64,000 nucleotides of DNA from contig JAWKIJ010000001.1 of assembly GCA_041394325.1 (NCBI GenBank), forward strand, positions 806,001 through 870,000. The letters are read 5' to 3'. Source of the DNA: JAWKIJ01 sp041394325 (GTDB taxonomy: Bacteria > Actinomycetota > Acidimicrobiia > Acidimicrobiales > Microtrichaceae). The translations under genes and the position numbers were made by a program. The notes below the pieces were generated by a model. The model was not told where the DNA came from. It did no database searches and saw only the letters and a list, made by a program, of their open reading frames with translations. The number at the start of each line of letters is the position of its first letter. The stretch's first letter is position 1. Below are positions 19,176 through 28,802 of this stretch, one piece after another.

Positions 19176-20357
19176 ATGGCCGGTTCGGTGATTCTCAGCG
19201 GGGCTCGTACCCCGATCGGCAAGTTGTCGGGTTCGCTGGCGGGTTTCGCCGGCACCGATCTCGGCGGAATCGCCATCAAGGCGGCGCTCGAGCGCGCCGG
19301 GCTCACCGGTGAGCAGGTCGACTACGTCTTCATGGGCCAGGTGCTGCAAGCCGGTGCCGGTCAGATCACCGCCCGCCAGGCGGCACTCAAGGCCGGCATC
19401 CCGATGTCGGTCCCGGCGACGACCGTCAACAAGGTGTGCCTCTCGGGTGTCAACACCATCATGCTCGCCGACATGTTGATCCAGTCCGGCCAAGCCGAGG
19501 TCGTGGTCGCCGGCGGGATGGAGTCGATGACCAACGCCCCGTACCTTCTTCCCGACGCCCGGGCGGGAATGCGAATGGGCGACAAGAAGGTGGTCGACTC
19601 GATGATGTTCGACGGCCTCTTCTGCGCCATCGACTCCGTCGCCATGGGCCTGGGCACCGAGCGCTTCGCCGGTCAGGCAGGGCTCACCCGCGACGAACAG
19701 GACGCCGTCGCGGCGACCTCCAACGAGCGGGCGGCCCGAGCGCAAAAGGACGGCCTGTTCGACAACGAGATCGTCGCGGTGTCGATCCCCCAACGCAAGG
19801 GCGACCCCGTCGAGTTCACCACCGACGAAGGCGTCCGCGGCGACACCACCGTCGAGTCGTTGTCCAAGCTCCGCCCGGCCTTCGACAAGGAGGGCACGAT
19901 CACGGCGGGCAACGCCAGCCAGATATCCGACGGCGGCGCGGCCGTCGTCGTCACGTCCAAGGCCTTCGCCGACAAGGCCGGGGTCAGCCCGCTCGGCGAG
20001 ATCGTCGCAAACGGGCAGATCGCGGGGCCGGACACCTCGCTGCTCACCCAGCCGAGTCGCGCCATCCGCCAGGCACTCGAGCGGGCGAACCTGTCGGTGT
20101 CCGACATCGACCTGTTCGAACTGAACGAGGCCTTCGCCGCGGTAGGCGTCGCATCGATGAAGGATCTGGGCATCACCGACGAGATCACCAACGTCAACGG
20201 TGGGGCCATCGCTCTCGGGCACCCGATCGGAATGTCGGGAACCCGGCTGGTGATCACCCTGCTCAACGAGCTCGCCCGGCGAGGTGGGGGCACCGGCGCC
20301 GCAGCACTCTGCGGCGGCGGCGGCCAGGGTGATGCCCTCCTGGTCAAGACCGTCTGA
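19176..20357 (+). CDS. Acetyl-CoA C-acetyltransferase (thiolase)
   Basis: 393 aa. It condenses two acetyl-CoA or cleaves 3-ketoacyl-CoA. The acyl-accepting Cys88 lies in TVNKVCLSGVN, the His in GHPIGMSG and the second Cys in ALCGGGGQGDALL. ATG 19176 is preferred over ATG 19170 because the AAGGGG ribosome site then sits seven bases away. The arylsulfatase gene begins 25 bases downstream. A role in fatty-acid or ketone metabolism follows from the family; the direction in vivo is not visible. Confidence 0.92.
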   Translation: MAGSVILSGARTPIGKLSGSLAGFAGTDLGGIAIKAALERAGLTGEQVDYVFMGQVLQAGAGQITARQAALKAGIPMSVPATTVNKVCLSGVNTIMLADMLIQSGQAEVVVAGGMESMTNAPYLLPDARAGMRMGDKKVVDSMMFDGLFCAIDSVAMGLGTERFAGQAGLTRDEQDAVAATSNERAARAQKDGLFDNEIVAVSIPQRKGDPVEFTTDEGVRGDTTVESLSKLRPAFDKEGTITAGNASQISDGGAAVVVTSKAFADKAGVSPLGEIVANGQIAGPDTSLLTQPSRAIRQALERANLSVSDIDLFELNEAFAAVGVASMKDLGITDEITNVNGGAIALGHPIGMSGTRLVITLLNELARRGGGTGAAALCGGGGQGDALLVKTV

Positions 20358-20382
20358 TCGATCCGCCGCGATCGCCACCGCG

Positions 20383-22707
20383 ATGGCCGGCCCACCCCGC
20401 GACAGCGCCGACCGGGCGCATATCGCCACGACCGTCGCGGAGTCGACCCCCTCGTTCACGACCCGGCCCCGGCCGGGTCGTGGCGCGCCGAACATCGTGA
20501 TCGTCGTGCTCGACGATCTCGGGTTCGGCCAACTCGGCTGCTTCGGGTCGGATCTGTCCACCCCGACGATCGACTCCGTCGCGTCGCAGGGCCTTCGCTA
20601 CCGGCGCTTCCACGTCACCGCGATGTGTTCGCCGACGCGGGCTGCGCTGTTGACCGGCCGAAACCACCATCAGGTGGGTATGGGCTTCCTGACCGACGTA
20701 CCCATCGGTTTCCCCGGCTATCACGCTCGTATTCCCCGTTCGGCCGCGACCCTGCCGAGAGTGCTGGCCGAGCACGGGTACGGCACCTTCGCCGTCGGCA
20801 AGTGGCACCTGGCACCCCGTTGGGACCAGAGCGCCGCGGGTCCGTTCGACCAGTGGCCGCTCGGGCTCGGATTCCAGCGCTTCTACGGCTTCCTCAACGG
20901 GGACGTCAACCAGTTCGCTCCGGAGCTGGTGTGCGACAACGGCTTCGTCGACCCACCCTCCACACCCGAGGACGGCTACCACCTCACCGAGGATCTGGTG
21001 GACCGCGCACGGCGGATGCTCATCGACCATCAGAACGCACGTCCCGACGCCCCGTTCCTGTTGTACCTCGCCCCCGGAGCGACCCACGCGCCCCATCAGG
21101 CGCCCCGTGACTGGATCGACCGGTTCGCCGGGCGCTTCGACGACGGATGGGAGGCCTGGCGTGACGCGACGTTCCGACGGCAGCTCGCGTCGGGCGTCGT
21201 ACCCGAGGGCACGGTGCTTCCTCCCCGACCGTCGTGGATCCCCGAGTGGTCCTCGCTCCCGGCGGCACAGCGACGCCTGTTCGCGCGACAGATGGAGTGC
21301 TTCGCGGGCTTCCTCGCCCACACCGACGACCAGCTGGGCCGGCTCATGACGACGCTCGACGACCTCGCCGTTCGTGAGCAGACGATGGTGATGGTGCTGA
21401 GCGACAACGGGACCAGTGCCGAGGGCGGTCCTACGGGCTCGCACAACGAGCACCGCTTCACCCACAACCTGCGTGACGACCTCGACGACTCCCTTGCCAG
21501 GATCGACGAGCTGGGGGGACACCGTGCGTACAACCACTACGCATGGGGTTGGGCCTGGGCGGGAAACACCCCGTTGCGCCTCTGGAAGCGCTACTCGTGG
21601 CTGGGCGGGACGCGCACCCCGCTGGTGCTGTCGTGGCCCTCACGTGTGGCGGCCATCGGCGAGCTCCGCTCGACGTTCGCCCACGCGATCGACCTGATGC
21701 CGACGGTGCTCGAAGCCTGTGGGATCGAGATGCCCGAGATCGTCGACGGCCACCGACAGATCCCGCTCGCCGGCCGGAGTCTCGTCGCCAGCTTCGACGA
21801 CGCGTCCGACCCCGGGCGGACCGTCCAGTACTTCGAGATGCTGGGCAGCCGGTCGTTGTACCTGGACGGCTACCGGGTGACGACCGACCATGTCGGCGAC
21901 CAGATCGACGTGGAACGCGAGCTCGTACCGGGCAGCCACGACTTCGACGACGACCACTGGGCACTGTTCGACCTCCGCGACGACTTCGCGGAGGCCACCG
22001 ACCTGTCTGCGGCACAGCCCGACCGGGTCGAGGCGATGCGCCGGGAGTGGTGGCGGCAGGCCGAGCTGAACCAGGTCCTCCCACTCGACGACAGCCTCAT
22101 CGGCAGGACCACCGCGCTGGAGCCCAACCCGAACCGTCCCCGTCACCTGACCCGGCTGATCCCGGGAGGCGGTCCGGTCTCGGAGGATGCACTGCCCTCG
22201 ATGGCGGGCGGTTTCGTGCTCCGCGTGCCGATCACCGTCGCGACCGCCGACGCGTCGGGGGTGCTGTGCGCGCTGGGAGACTGGAACAACGGCTGGGCGT
22301 TACTGGTCCACGAGGGATGCCCCGAGGCGGTGTTCAACCTGTTCGGAGAGGCGACCGGGTTCGGCTCCCACACTCCGATGACGGCGGGCGACCACATCGT
22401 CGGGTTGCACTACTCCGGTGCTCCGGAGCGTCGGGCCGACCTGAGCGTCGACGGCGCGATGGTTGCATCGACGAACCTGCCGGCCGACCTTCCGTTCCGA
22501 TGGCAGATCGGCGGTGCGGGACTGCGGATCGGCTATGACGTGGGCTTCCCGGTCTCCGATGGCTACAGCCCGCCGTTCCGCTTCGAGGGCGACCTCGGCG
22601 CCGTCACGATCGAGATCCCGTTCCTCGCCGGGAGGGACCCCCACGACCAGCGGACATCCCCGACCGACGTCGGCGCCGTGACCGCCCGCTTCCTGCATCA
22701 CGAATAG
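20383..22707 (+). CDS. Arylsulfatase (type I, formylglycine-dependent)
   Basis: 774 aa. N-terminal metal-binding VVLDDLGFGQLGCFG is followed by the sulfatase signature MCSPTRAALLTGRN, where Cys82 would be converted to formylglycine. Other active-site parts: FAVGKWHLAP, and the metal site VLSDNGTSAEGG. The C-terminal 170 residues resemble the extra domain of large arylsulfatases. No signal peptide is seen, so it is likely cytoplasmic. The formylglycine-generating enzyme is not in this window. It could release sulfate from sulfated sugars, steroids or aryl esters. Confidence 0.9.
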   Translation: MAGPPRDSADRAHIATTVAESTPSFTTRPRPGRGAPNIVIVVLDDLGFGQLGCFGSDLSTPTIDSVASQGLRYRRFHVTAMCSPTRAALLTGRNHHQVGMGFLTDVPIGFPGYHARIPRSAATLPRVLAEHGYGTFAVGKWHLAPRWDQSAAGPFDQWPLGLGFQRFYGFLNGDVNQFAPELVCDNGFVDPPSTPEDGYHLTEDLVDRARRMLIDHQNARPDAPFLLYLAPGATHAPHQAPRDWIDRFAGRFDDGWEAWRDATFRRQLASGVVPEGTVLPPRPSWIPEWSSLPAAQRRLFARQMECFAGFLAHTDDQLGRLMTTLDDLAVREQTMVMVLSDNGTSAEGGPTGSHNEHRFTHNLRDDLDDSLARIDELGGHRAYNHYAWGWAWAGNTPLRLWKRYSWLGGTRTPLVLSWPSRVAAIGELRSTFAHAIDLMPTVLEACGIEMPEIVDGHRQIPLAGRSLVASFDDASDPGRTVQYFEMLGSRSLYLDGYRVTTDHVGDQIDVERELVPGSHDFDDDHWALFDLRDDFAEATDLSAAQPDRVEAMRREWWRQAELNQVLPLDDSLIGRTTALEPNPNRPRHLTRLIPGGGPVSEDALPSMAGGFVLRVPITVATADASGVLCALGDWNNGWALLVHEGCPEAVFNLFGEATGFGSHTPMTAGDHIVGLHYSGAPERRADLSVDGAMVASTNLPADLPFRWQIGGAGLRIGYDVGFPVSDGYSPPFRFEGDLGAVTIEIPFLAGRDPHDQRTSPTDVGAVTARFLHHE

Positions 22708-22734
22708 TCGAGCCCGCTCGGCCCGGCGACGAGG

Positions 22735-23142
22735 TCAGTGCCGGGCGGCCCGGTCCTTCGGACGGATTGCCTCGACCTCCACCTCGACCTTCCATGCCGG
22801 GTCCAACAATCCTGCCACCACGACCGTGGTGTTCGCCGGCCGAATGCCGTGGAAGAACTCGCCGTGTACGGCGCCGACGGGCTCGAAGTCGGCACGATCC
22901 ACGAGGTAGATCCTCGTTCGGACCACGTCGGCGAAGCCCGCACCCGCCGATTCCAAGGCCGCGCCGATGATCTCGAGGCATCGTCGCATCTGTGCCGCCG
23001 GGTCCGGCGGACACGGCCCGTGCTCGAACTGGGGTGCGGTTCCCGCGACGAACACCCGGCTCCCGTACCGGACGGCCCGGCTGTAGCCCACGGTCAGCTC
23101 CCACGGTGAGCCTGAGCTGATCAGTTGCCGTTCCTCGGACAT
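22735..23142 (-). CDS. RidA family protein
   Basis: 135 aa. The Rid fold is shown by YSRAVRYGSRVFVAGTAP, RCLEIIGAALESAGAGFADVVRTRIYLVD and PANTTVVVAGLLDPAWKVEVEVEAI. The Arg before the IYL strand matches the catalytic Arg of archetypal RidA, which hydrolyses reactive enamines and imines from amino-acid metabolism. It is convergent with the arylsulfatase gene (27-base gap). Confidence 0.88.
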   Translation of the reverse strand: MSEERQLISSGSPWELTVGYSRAVRYGSRVFVAGTAPQFEHGPCPPDPAAQMRRCLEIIGAALESAGAGFADVVRTRIYLVDRADFEPVGAVHGEFFHGIRPANTTVVVAGLLDPAWKVEVEVEAIRPKDRAARH

Positions 23143-23188
23143 CGATCGAGCCTACGGGTGAACACCTGCCACCGCGGCGGACCGACTC

Positions 23189-23794
23189 TCAGCGTTCGAT
23201 CCTGCGCCGGCCCTCGAGGGCGCGCCCCAACGTGAGCTCGTCCGCGTACTCGAGGTCGCCGCCGACGGGACGACCGCTCGCGAGCCTGGAGACGGTGAGC
23301 CCGGGAACGTCGAGAACCCTCGACAGGTAGAGGGCGGTTGCCTCACCCTCGATGTTGGGGTTGGTGCAGATGATGACCTCGGTGATCCCCTCGGGGTCGA
23401 TGCGCCCCAGCAACTCGCGGATGTGGAGTTGGTCGGGTCCGATTCCCCGCAGATGGTCGATCGCTCCGCCCAACACGTGATAGCGGCCCTTGAACTCCCG
23501 GGTTCGCTCGACCGCAACCACGTCCCGGGGCTCCTCCACCACACACAGGACCCGTCCGTCCCTGCCCGGGTCGTCACAGACGATGCACAGCGGGGCCTCG
23601 GCGAGGTTGAAGCAGCGCTCACAGAAGCGAACGCGCTCGGTCGCGGTGGTGACCGCGACCGACAGTCGCTGGGATTCGACCTTGTCGACCTTCAGCAGGT
23701 GCAGGGCGATCCGCTGGGCGGACTTCGGTCCGATCCCCGGAAGACGACCGAACTCGTCGATCAGTTCCTGTACCGAGTGCGGGTAGTCGGGCAT
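23189..23794 (-). CDS. recR: Recombination mediator RecR
   Basis: 201 aa. It helps RecFOR load RecA at single-strand gaps. It has the helix-hairpin-helix FGRLPGIGPKSAQRIALHLL, a C4 zinc finger (Cys58, 61, 70, 73) and a TOPRIM domain with LCVVEEPRDVVAVERT and TNPNIEGEATALYLSR. It follows ebfC and dnaX, the conserved dnaX-ebfC-recR order. Confidence 0.96.
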   Translation of the reverse strand: MPDYPHSVQELIDEFGRLPGIGPKSAQRIALHLLKVDKVESQRLSVAVTTATERVRFCERCFNLAEAPLCIVCDDPGRDGRVLCVVEEPRDVVAVERTREFKGRYHVLGGAIDHLRGIGPDQLHIRELLGRIDPEGITEVIICTNPNIEGEATALYLSRVLDVPGLTVSRLASGRPVGGDLEYADELTLGRALEGRRRIER

Positions 23795-23809
23795 GTGCGG
23801 ACGCCCGCG

Positions 23810-24223
23810 TCAGTTGCCGAACAGGGTGCCGAGCCCGCCCGCTCCGCCGCCCATACCACCGAGTGCACCGCCCAGGGGATCCGCCTCCGCATGGAGCCGC
23901 CCCACCTTCTGAGCCGCGTCGCGCAGCGCGGCGAGTACCAGGTCGCACAACATCTCGGGGTCGGTGGGATCGATCACCTCCGGGCGAATCGTCACCGAGT
24001 CGAACTCGTACGCGCCCGACACCGACACCGTCACCGATCCGCCGCCGGCCGTGCCTTCGACCATCGTGGTGGAAATCCGCTGAGCGTCGAGTCGCATCTG
24101 TTCCTGGAGATTCTGTGCCATGCCCATCAGTTCTCCGAGGTCGAGGCCACCCAGGCCGGGCTGCACCTCATCGGGGACCACCGGTTCGGCACTCGATTGG
24201 TGGGCGTCGGATGGATCGGTCAT
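23810..24223 (-). CDS. ebfC: YbaB/EbfC family nucleoid-associated protein
   Basis: 137 aa. The core GLGGLDLGELMGMAQNLQEQM ... VEGTAGGGSVTVSVSGAYEFDSVTIRPEV is typical of YbaB/EbfC, a small dimeric DNA-binding protein. The C-terminus ends in a Gly/Met-rich tail (ALGGMGGGAGGLGTLFGN). It overlaps the dnaX stop by ATGA and precedes recR by 15 bases. Confidence 0.93.
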   Translation of the reverse strand: MTDPSDAHQSSAEPVVPDEVQPGLGGLDLGELMGMAQNLQEQMRLDAQRISTTMVEGTAGGGSVTVSVSGAYEFDSVTIRPEVIDPTDPEMLCDLVLAALRDAAQKVGRLHAEADPLGGALGGMGGGAGGLGTLFGN

Positions 24224-26037
24224 CGGGTTTCCTCCGTATCGACGAGGCGCGCACCGGGAAAGACCTCGACGAGCCGGTCGACCGCGCTCGCCGCGGCGTC
24301 GACGGCGTCGACCAACTCGTCGGGATCGATCGATTCGTCGGGATCGTCGTCGAGTTCGGGTCGCGTCGCCGGGGGCCCGACATCGGCCGGCGTCGCCCCG
24401 CGGCGCGGACCCTTCGCCGAGGCGCGAGGCACCCCGGTGACATCCGACGCGGGCGCCACCGGGGGACCGGCCACGACGGTGATCCGGACGGGCTCGCCGA
24501 CCCGAGCGCTCAACAACGATTCGACCTGGTCGCGCACGGCCTCGGCGCGGGGGACGAGGCGTTCGGGGACGTTGTCCAACGCGAACACCACGCGCCCCGA
24601 CGCATCGAGCCGGTCGAGGACCTGTGCACCGGCGAACAGCGACTTCGCGAGGCCGGTGAGTGCCGGGAGGGCGACCTCGTGGTGAGCACGACGAATCGCG
24701 TCGAGGTCGGGCTCCGAACCCGCATTCGGGCCACGGTCCCGTCCACCCGAGCTCGCGCCCGCTGCCGCCGCGGAGTCCGTCGGGTGTTCGACGGTGGCTA
24801 CCGCGTTCGACGCGTCCGGGGGCGCACCGCGGCTACGACGGCCCGGTCGCGGAGGGGCACTGGAACCTCGCCGTACGTCGGCGGGGGAGACGGCGGGCGT
24901 CGCCGCGGGCGGAATCTGCTCGAGCCGTCGCGAGAGGTTCGCGATCCGTGCCTCCAGTGCCGACAGACGTTCCTCCACAGCCTCCGGACCGGTCTCGGCA
25001 TCGGGTGACGAGAGCCGGATCAGCACCACCTCCAAGGGAACGCGGGGATCCGGCGCCTGGCGCATGTCGACGAGCGCACCCCCGATCATCTCGAGGGCCC
25101 GGGTGATGGTCGCCGTACCCAGTCGCGTGCTCAGATCGGCCATGACACCGCGGTCGGTGTCGGAGAGGTGGTCGACGTCGACGCTGACGGCGACGAGGAA
25201 CGCGTCGCGCAAGGTCGCGACCAGTTGCTCCGCGACGACCCGGGGATCGTGGCCCATCTCGGCTGCCTTCGCCACGGCGGTCAACGCGGCGGCCACGTCG
25301 CGGAGTCCAACCGCGACGAGGATCTCCCTGGAGACGTCCGGCTGCTCGACGACACCGCCGGCGGCAACGACCGTGTCGAGGGTCGAGAGCGTGTCCCGGG
25401 CGGAGCCCTTCCCCTGGCGCACGACGTGCGCGACCGCGTCGTCGTCGACGTCGAGCCGGGCGTCGGCCACGATCCATCGGACGTAGTCCTCCAACTCCGC
25501 CGCGGTGAGCAGACCGAACTCGAAGTGTTGGGTGCGCGAACGGATCGTCGGCAGCACCTTCTGCGGGTCGGTCGTGGCGAGCACGAAGCACACGTGGTCC
25601 GGCGGTTCCTCGAGTGTCTTCAGGAGGGCGTTCGACGCCCCTGCGGACAACATGTGCACCTCGTCGAGGATGTACACCTTGGTTCGACCGGGCGAACCCA
25701 CCACGGTCCTGCTGATGAGGTCGCGCATCGCCTCGACGCCGTTGTTCGACGCCGCATCCAACTCGAAGAGGTCGTAGCTCGTGCCCGAGTCGATCGCGAC
25801 GCACGACTCACAGACACCGCATGGCTCGCCGTCATCGAGGTTCGTACAGTTGAGCGCCCGGGCCAGGATCCGCGCGGTGGACGTCTTACCGGTGCCGCGC
25901 GGCCCGCTGAACAGGTAGGCCTGCCCTTCGTGGCCCGAGGCGACGGCCTTGCGCAGCGTCTCCGAGACGTGGCCCTGGCCACGAACCTCGGAGAAGCGGG
26001 TGGGGCGGTAGATGCGGTACAGCGACTGCTGGGCCAT
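24220..26037 (-). CDS. dnaX: DNA polymerase III subunits gamma and tau
   Basis: 605 aa clamp-loader ATPase. Walker A GPRGTGKT (residues 45-52), zinc-binding Cys64, 73, 76 and 79, Walker B DEVHML (125-130) and sensor 1 FVLATTDPQKV are all present. The tail from about residue 370 is Pro/Arg/Ser-rich and then acidic, as in actinobacterial tau. No clear slippery sequence for a separate gamma product was noticed. It is read away from the SRP RNA and CPBP genes. Confidence 0.96.
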   Translation of the reverse strand: MAQQSLYRIYRPTRFSEVRGQGHVSETLRKAVASGHEGQAYLFSGPRGTGKTSTARILARALNCTNLDDGEPCGVCESCVAIDSGTSYDLFELDAASNNGVEAMRDLISRTVVGSPGRTKVYILDEVHMLSAGASNALLKTLEEPPDHVCFVLATTDPQKVLPTIRSRTQHFEFGLLTAAELEDYVRWIVADARLDVDDDAVAHVVRQGKGSARDTLSTLDTVVAAGGVVEQPDVSREILVAVGLRDVAAALTAVAKAAEMGHDPRVVAEQLVATLRDAFLVAVSVDVDHLSDTDRGVMADLSTRLGTATITRALEMIGGALVDMRQAPDPRVPLEVVLIRLSSPDAETGPEAVEERLSALEARIANLSRRLEQIPPAATPAVSPADVRRGSSAPPRPGRRSRGAPPDASNAVATVEHPTDSAAAAGASSGGRDRGPNAGSEPDLDAIRRAHHEVALPALTGLAKSLFAGAQVLDRLDASGRVVFALDNVPERLVPRAEAVRDQVESLLSARVGEPVRITVVAGPPVAPASDVTGVPRASAKGPRRGATPADVGPPATRPELDDDPDESIDPDELVDAVDAAASAVDRLVEVFPGARLVDTEETR

Positions 26038-26164
26038 CCGAGGAGCCTATGAGACGTCGCGACGACGGTGGTCGGCGCGGCGCCCGTGCGGGGTCGGGCT
26101 CACACCGGACGGGCAACCGGGGGTCGGGTCCAACCCGTCGGAGCCCGCTCGTAGGCTTCGCCCG

Positions 26165-27058
26165 ATGTCGGACTCGTCCCCGCGCCAAGAGTCAGCGACG
26201 CCCGGCTGGTACCCGGATCCTCGGGGCTCGGGGACTTGGTATTGGTGGGACGGCGACCGCTGGGTGACGTCCTCGGCGTCGGTGTACGGCGGCGAGCCGG
26301 GGGTTCCGGTCACGCGGATTCCGGTTCCGCCCCACCCGGCCGACAGGGTCACCCGCTGGTTTCCCGAGATCACGCCCCTCCGAGGCGGTGCGGCCGTCTT
26401 CGCGGTCGGATTCGTCGCCGTCACGTTGGCGCTGAACACCGTCGCGACGACCTCCGACGGCGCTGCCGCACAGTTGCTCGCACTCGTGCTCCTCGGCATC
26501 TCGACGTTCGGGATGGTCGCGGCGGCGTGGTTCGGATCATGGCGGTGGGGAACCGGAGACCTCCGACGCGACATCGGACTCCGGGGCCGATGGCTCGACC
26601 TCGGTATCGGCTTCGTCGGCTCGATCGGTCTCACGGTCCTGTTGGCGGTGATCTCGCTGCTGATGACCTTCGCTGGAGCACCCAAGGGAACCAACCTGTC
26701 CGAAGCCGAGCGGGCCGGCCGGAACCCGATGTTCTTCGCGGTGTTGTTCGTGCTGGCGGGGGTGGTGGCCCCGGTCACCGAGGAGATGCTGTTCCGCGGA
26801 GTCATGCTCCGAGGGCTCCACGCACGCCTACCCCTGTGGGTGGCGACCCTCGTGCAGGCCGCCGTGTTCGGCCTTGCCCACTTCACCCCCTCACAGGGCT
26901 GGGGCAACCTGACCCTGGTCGTCGCGCTCGGCTCGTTGGGATTCGTCCTCGGTGCCCTCGCGAACGCGACCGGCAGGCTGGCGCCCGGGATGGTGGCGCA
27001 CAGCCTCTTCAACTGCATCCAGCTCTCGCTGTTGTGGGTGTCCCTCGGTCGGATCTGA
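26165..27058 (+). CDS. CPBP family intramembrane metalloprotease with DUF2510 domain
   Basis: 297 aa. An N-terminal DUF2510 module (PGWYPDPRGSGTWYWWDGDRWV) is followed by about seven transmembrane helices. The CPBP/ABI protease motifs are TEEMLFRGVMLRGL (catalytic EE), FGLAHF and MVAHSLFNCI. The family processes prenylated or other membrane proteins; its target here is unknown. Start is ATG 26165, divergent from dnaX. Confidence 0.9.
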   Translation: MSDSSPRQESATPGWYPDPRGSGTWYWWDGDRWVTSSASVYGGEPGVPVTRIPVPPHPADRVTRWFPEITPLRGGAAVFAVGFVAVTLALNTVATTSDGAAAQLLALVLLGISTFGMVAAAWFGSWRWGTGDLRRDIGLRGRWLDLGIGFVGSIGLTVLLAVISLLMTFAGAPKGTNLSEAERAGRNPMFFAVLFVLAGVVAPVTEEMLFRGVMLRGLHARLPLWVATLVQAAVFGLAHFTPSQGWGNLTLVVALGSLGFVLGALANATGRLAPGMVAHSLFNCIQLSLLWVSLGRI

Positions 27059-27118
27059 AGCGCCCACCACCAGGCCCATGGGATCGCCGCGACCTGCCCG
27101 CTGCCGACCGAGACCTGT

Positions 27119-27248
27119 CGGTGTCCGGGTGAGGCGGTCAGGCGATCTGCGGCACACCCCGGAAATCGCTGAGGGCTGCTGCCTTCCGACCCTGACCCGG
27201 TTCACGGCCCGGCGTTGCACAGGACCCGACCGCCTCACCCGGACACCG
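27119..27248 (-). ncRNA. ffs: Signal recognition particle RNA, bacterial small type
   Basis: On the minus strand the SRP RNA domain IV core reads GTCAGGGTCGGAAGGCAGCAGCC in two halves: the GTCAGG..GGAAGG internal loop and GCAGCAGCC that binds Ffh. The ends (27119-27139 and 27228-27248) are exact 21-base complements, closing a long hairpin. About 130 nt. Location beside dnaX is conserved in many bacteria. The exact mature ends are not certain. Confidence 0.9.
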
Positions 27249-27330
27249 AACGGGCCCGTGCCGACGATTCTAGACGACACGATCCGACGAAGGGCCCCAG
27301 CCGCTACGCTTCGTCCCTGCAGCGGCCTCG

Positions 27331-27415
27331 GGAGACGTGCGAGAGCGGACGATTCGGCACGCCTGGAACGCGTGTGTGGGGCAACTCACCGTGGGTTCGA
27401 ATCCCACCGTCTCCG
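27331..27415 (+). tRNA. tRNA-Ser (GGA anticodon)
   Basis: Acceptor GGAGACG (27331-27337) pairs with CGTCTCC (27408-27414), discriminator G. The anticodon arm CACGC-CTGGAAC-GCGTG shows anticodon GGA. A long variable arm and the T-loop GGTTCGAATCC support class II tRNA-Ser. CCA is not encoded. It reads serine UCC/UCU codons. Confidence 0.95.
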
Positions 27416-27530
27416 CCGGCGGCTGCGCTCAACCCGAGGCTCTTCGACCGGCCCACGTCGACATCGCTCCGATCCCGGTACCCTTCGACCTTGACGCCCG
27501 CGTCACGGATCGACCCTCGACAACGAACCA

Positions 27531-28796
27531 GTGAGCAACACACCACCCTCCGGTCGGGCTCCGATCAACCCGATTGCCGCTCGTCTCGACCATGTGACCA
27601 AGACCTACCGTCTCGGGTCGGAACGAACCAACTGGCGTTCGCTCATACCCGGCCGGCTTGGCGAACCGGCATCGAAGGGCTCCTTCCACGCGCTCGAGGA
27701 CGTCAGTCTCGAGCTTCGGCCCGGTGAGTCGCTCGGCGTGCTGGGGCCGAACGGTGCGGGCAAGTCGACGTTGCTCAAGGTTCTCGCCGGAATCGTGAAG
27801 CCGACGACCGGAACGGTCTCCGCGAGCGGACGCGTGCTCTCCATCATCGAACTCGGGCTCGGCTTCAACGCCGATCTGACGGGAGCGGAGAACATACGTT
27901 TCGCCGGATCACTCTTCGGGGCAACCAGTCGGGAAATCGACATTCTCTACCCGGATATCGTTGAATTCTCTGAGTTGCACGGCTTCATGGATATGCCGGT
28001 AAAGCGCTACTCAACCGGGATGAAAGCCCGACTTGGATTCGCGTTGGTGACCTCCTTGGAATCCGATCTAGTGATTATCGATGAGGTTCTTTCAGTCGGC
28101 GACTGGCATTTCCAGAAAAAGAGTGCGGCGCGAATAAAGGAAATCAACAATCGCGGAACAGCACTTGTGGCTGTTTCACACAACAATTGGATGATTACCC
28201 AACTCTGTGACCGTGCGATTCTGCTTGATAAGGGACGAATCGCCTTGGAAGGCGAGCCACTTGATGTGGTTCAGGCCTATATCGGCGAGGGAACGAATCT
28301 TGATCCGGATAAGGATACGGATTTTCCTCTAGCACCCACAGTGACGAGAGTCGTCGGTAGCACTGACGAAGAGGATGCCGTCGAGCTCCGTGATCTACAG
28401 ATCCGCCCTCGAAATATCAAGCCATTTGATCGGCTCCAGTTTGAAGTCACCGTAGTGGTTAAGCGACCAGTCGATGCAGAGCTCGCCATGTCCGTCTACA
28501 CGATGGGGCGAGCCGCGTTTGCGGATCCAGATCTCGGACCTTCGGAGATACTTCGTCAACCCGGAGTTTGGAAGGTTCGCGGGCTCACGGAGCCGCTCCC
28601 CTTTGCTGCAGGTGCAATGTACCTTCGAATTGTCGTGACGAAGGAGATCGATCCCGAGGACTTTCGCCACGAGCACCTCGCGGCGATCGCCTCGGTCTCC
28701 GGAGCGTTTCGAATCGACGGCCCGACGTCGACGCGTCCAGGGCTGCTCTTCAACACGCAGTGGACGGTGTCACGCGACCAACTGCACGGGTCGTAG
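27531..28796 (+). CDS. wzt: ABC transporter ATP-binding protein, Wzt-like polysaccharide exporter
   Basis: 421 aa from GTG 27531. Walker A GPNGAGKST (72-80), a signature in the form RYSTGMKARLGFAL and Walker B LVIIDEVLSVGD identify the ATPase of polysaccharide or teichoic-acid exporters. The C-terminal ~170 residues match the position of the Wzt carbohydrate-binding domain, which in O-antigen systems recognises the finished glycan. The middle of the gene (about 27880-28640) is clearly poorer in GC than its start. The membrane partner lies convergent, six bases downstream, on the other strand. Confidence 0.88.
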   Translation: MSNTPPSGRAPINPIAARLDHVTKTYRLGSERTNWRSLIPGRLGEPASKGSFHALEDVSLELRPGESLGVLGPNGAGKSTLLKVLAGIVKPTTGTVSASGRVLSIIELGLGFNADLTGAENIRFAGSLFGATSREIDILYPDIVEFSELHGFMDMPVKRYSTGMKARLGFALVTSLESDLVIIDEVLSVGDWHFQKKSAARIKEINNRGTALVAVSHNNWMITQLCDRAILLDKGRIALEGEPLDVVQAYIGEGTNLDPDKDTDFPLAPTVTRVVGSTDEEDAVELRDLQIRPRNIKPFDRLQFEVTVVVKRPVDAELAMSVYTMGRAAFADPDLGPSEILRQPGVWKVRGLTEPLPFAAGAMYLRIVVTKEIDPEDFRHEHLAAIASVSGAFRIDGPTSTRPGLLFNTQWTVSRDQLHGS

Positions 28797-28802
28797 GCCA
28801 CC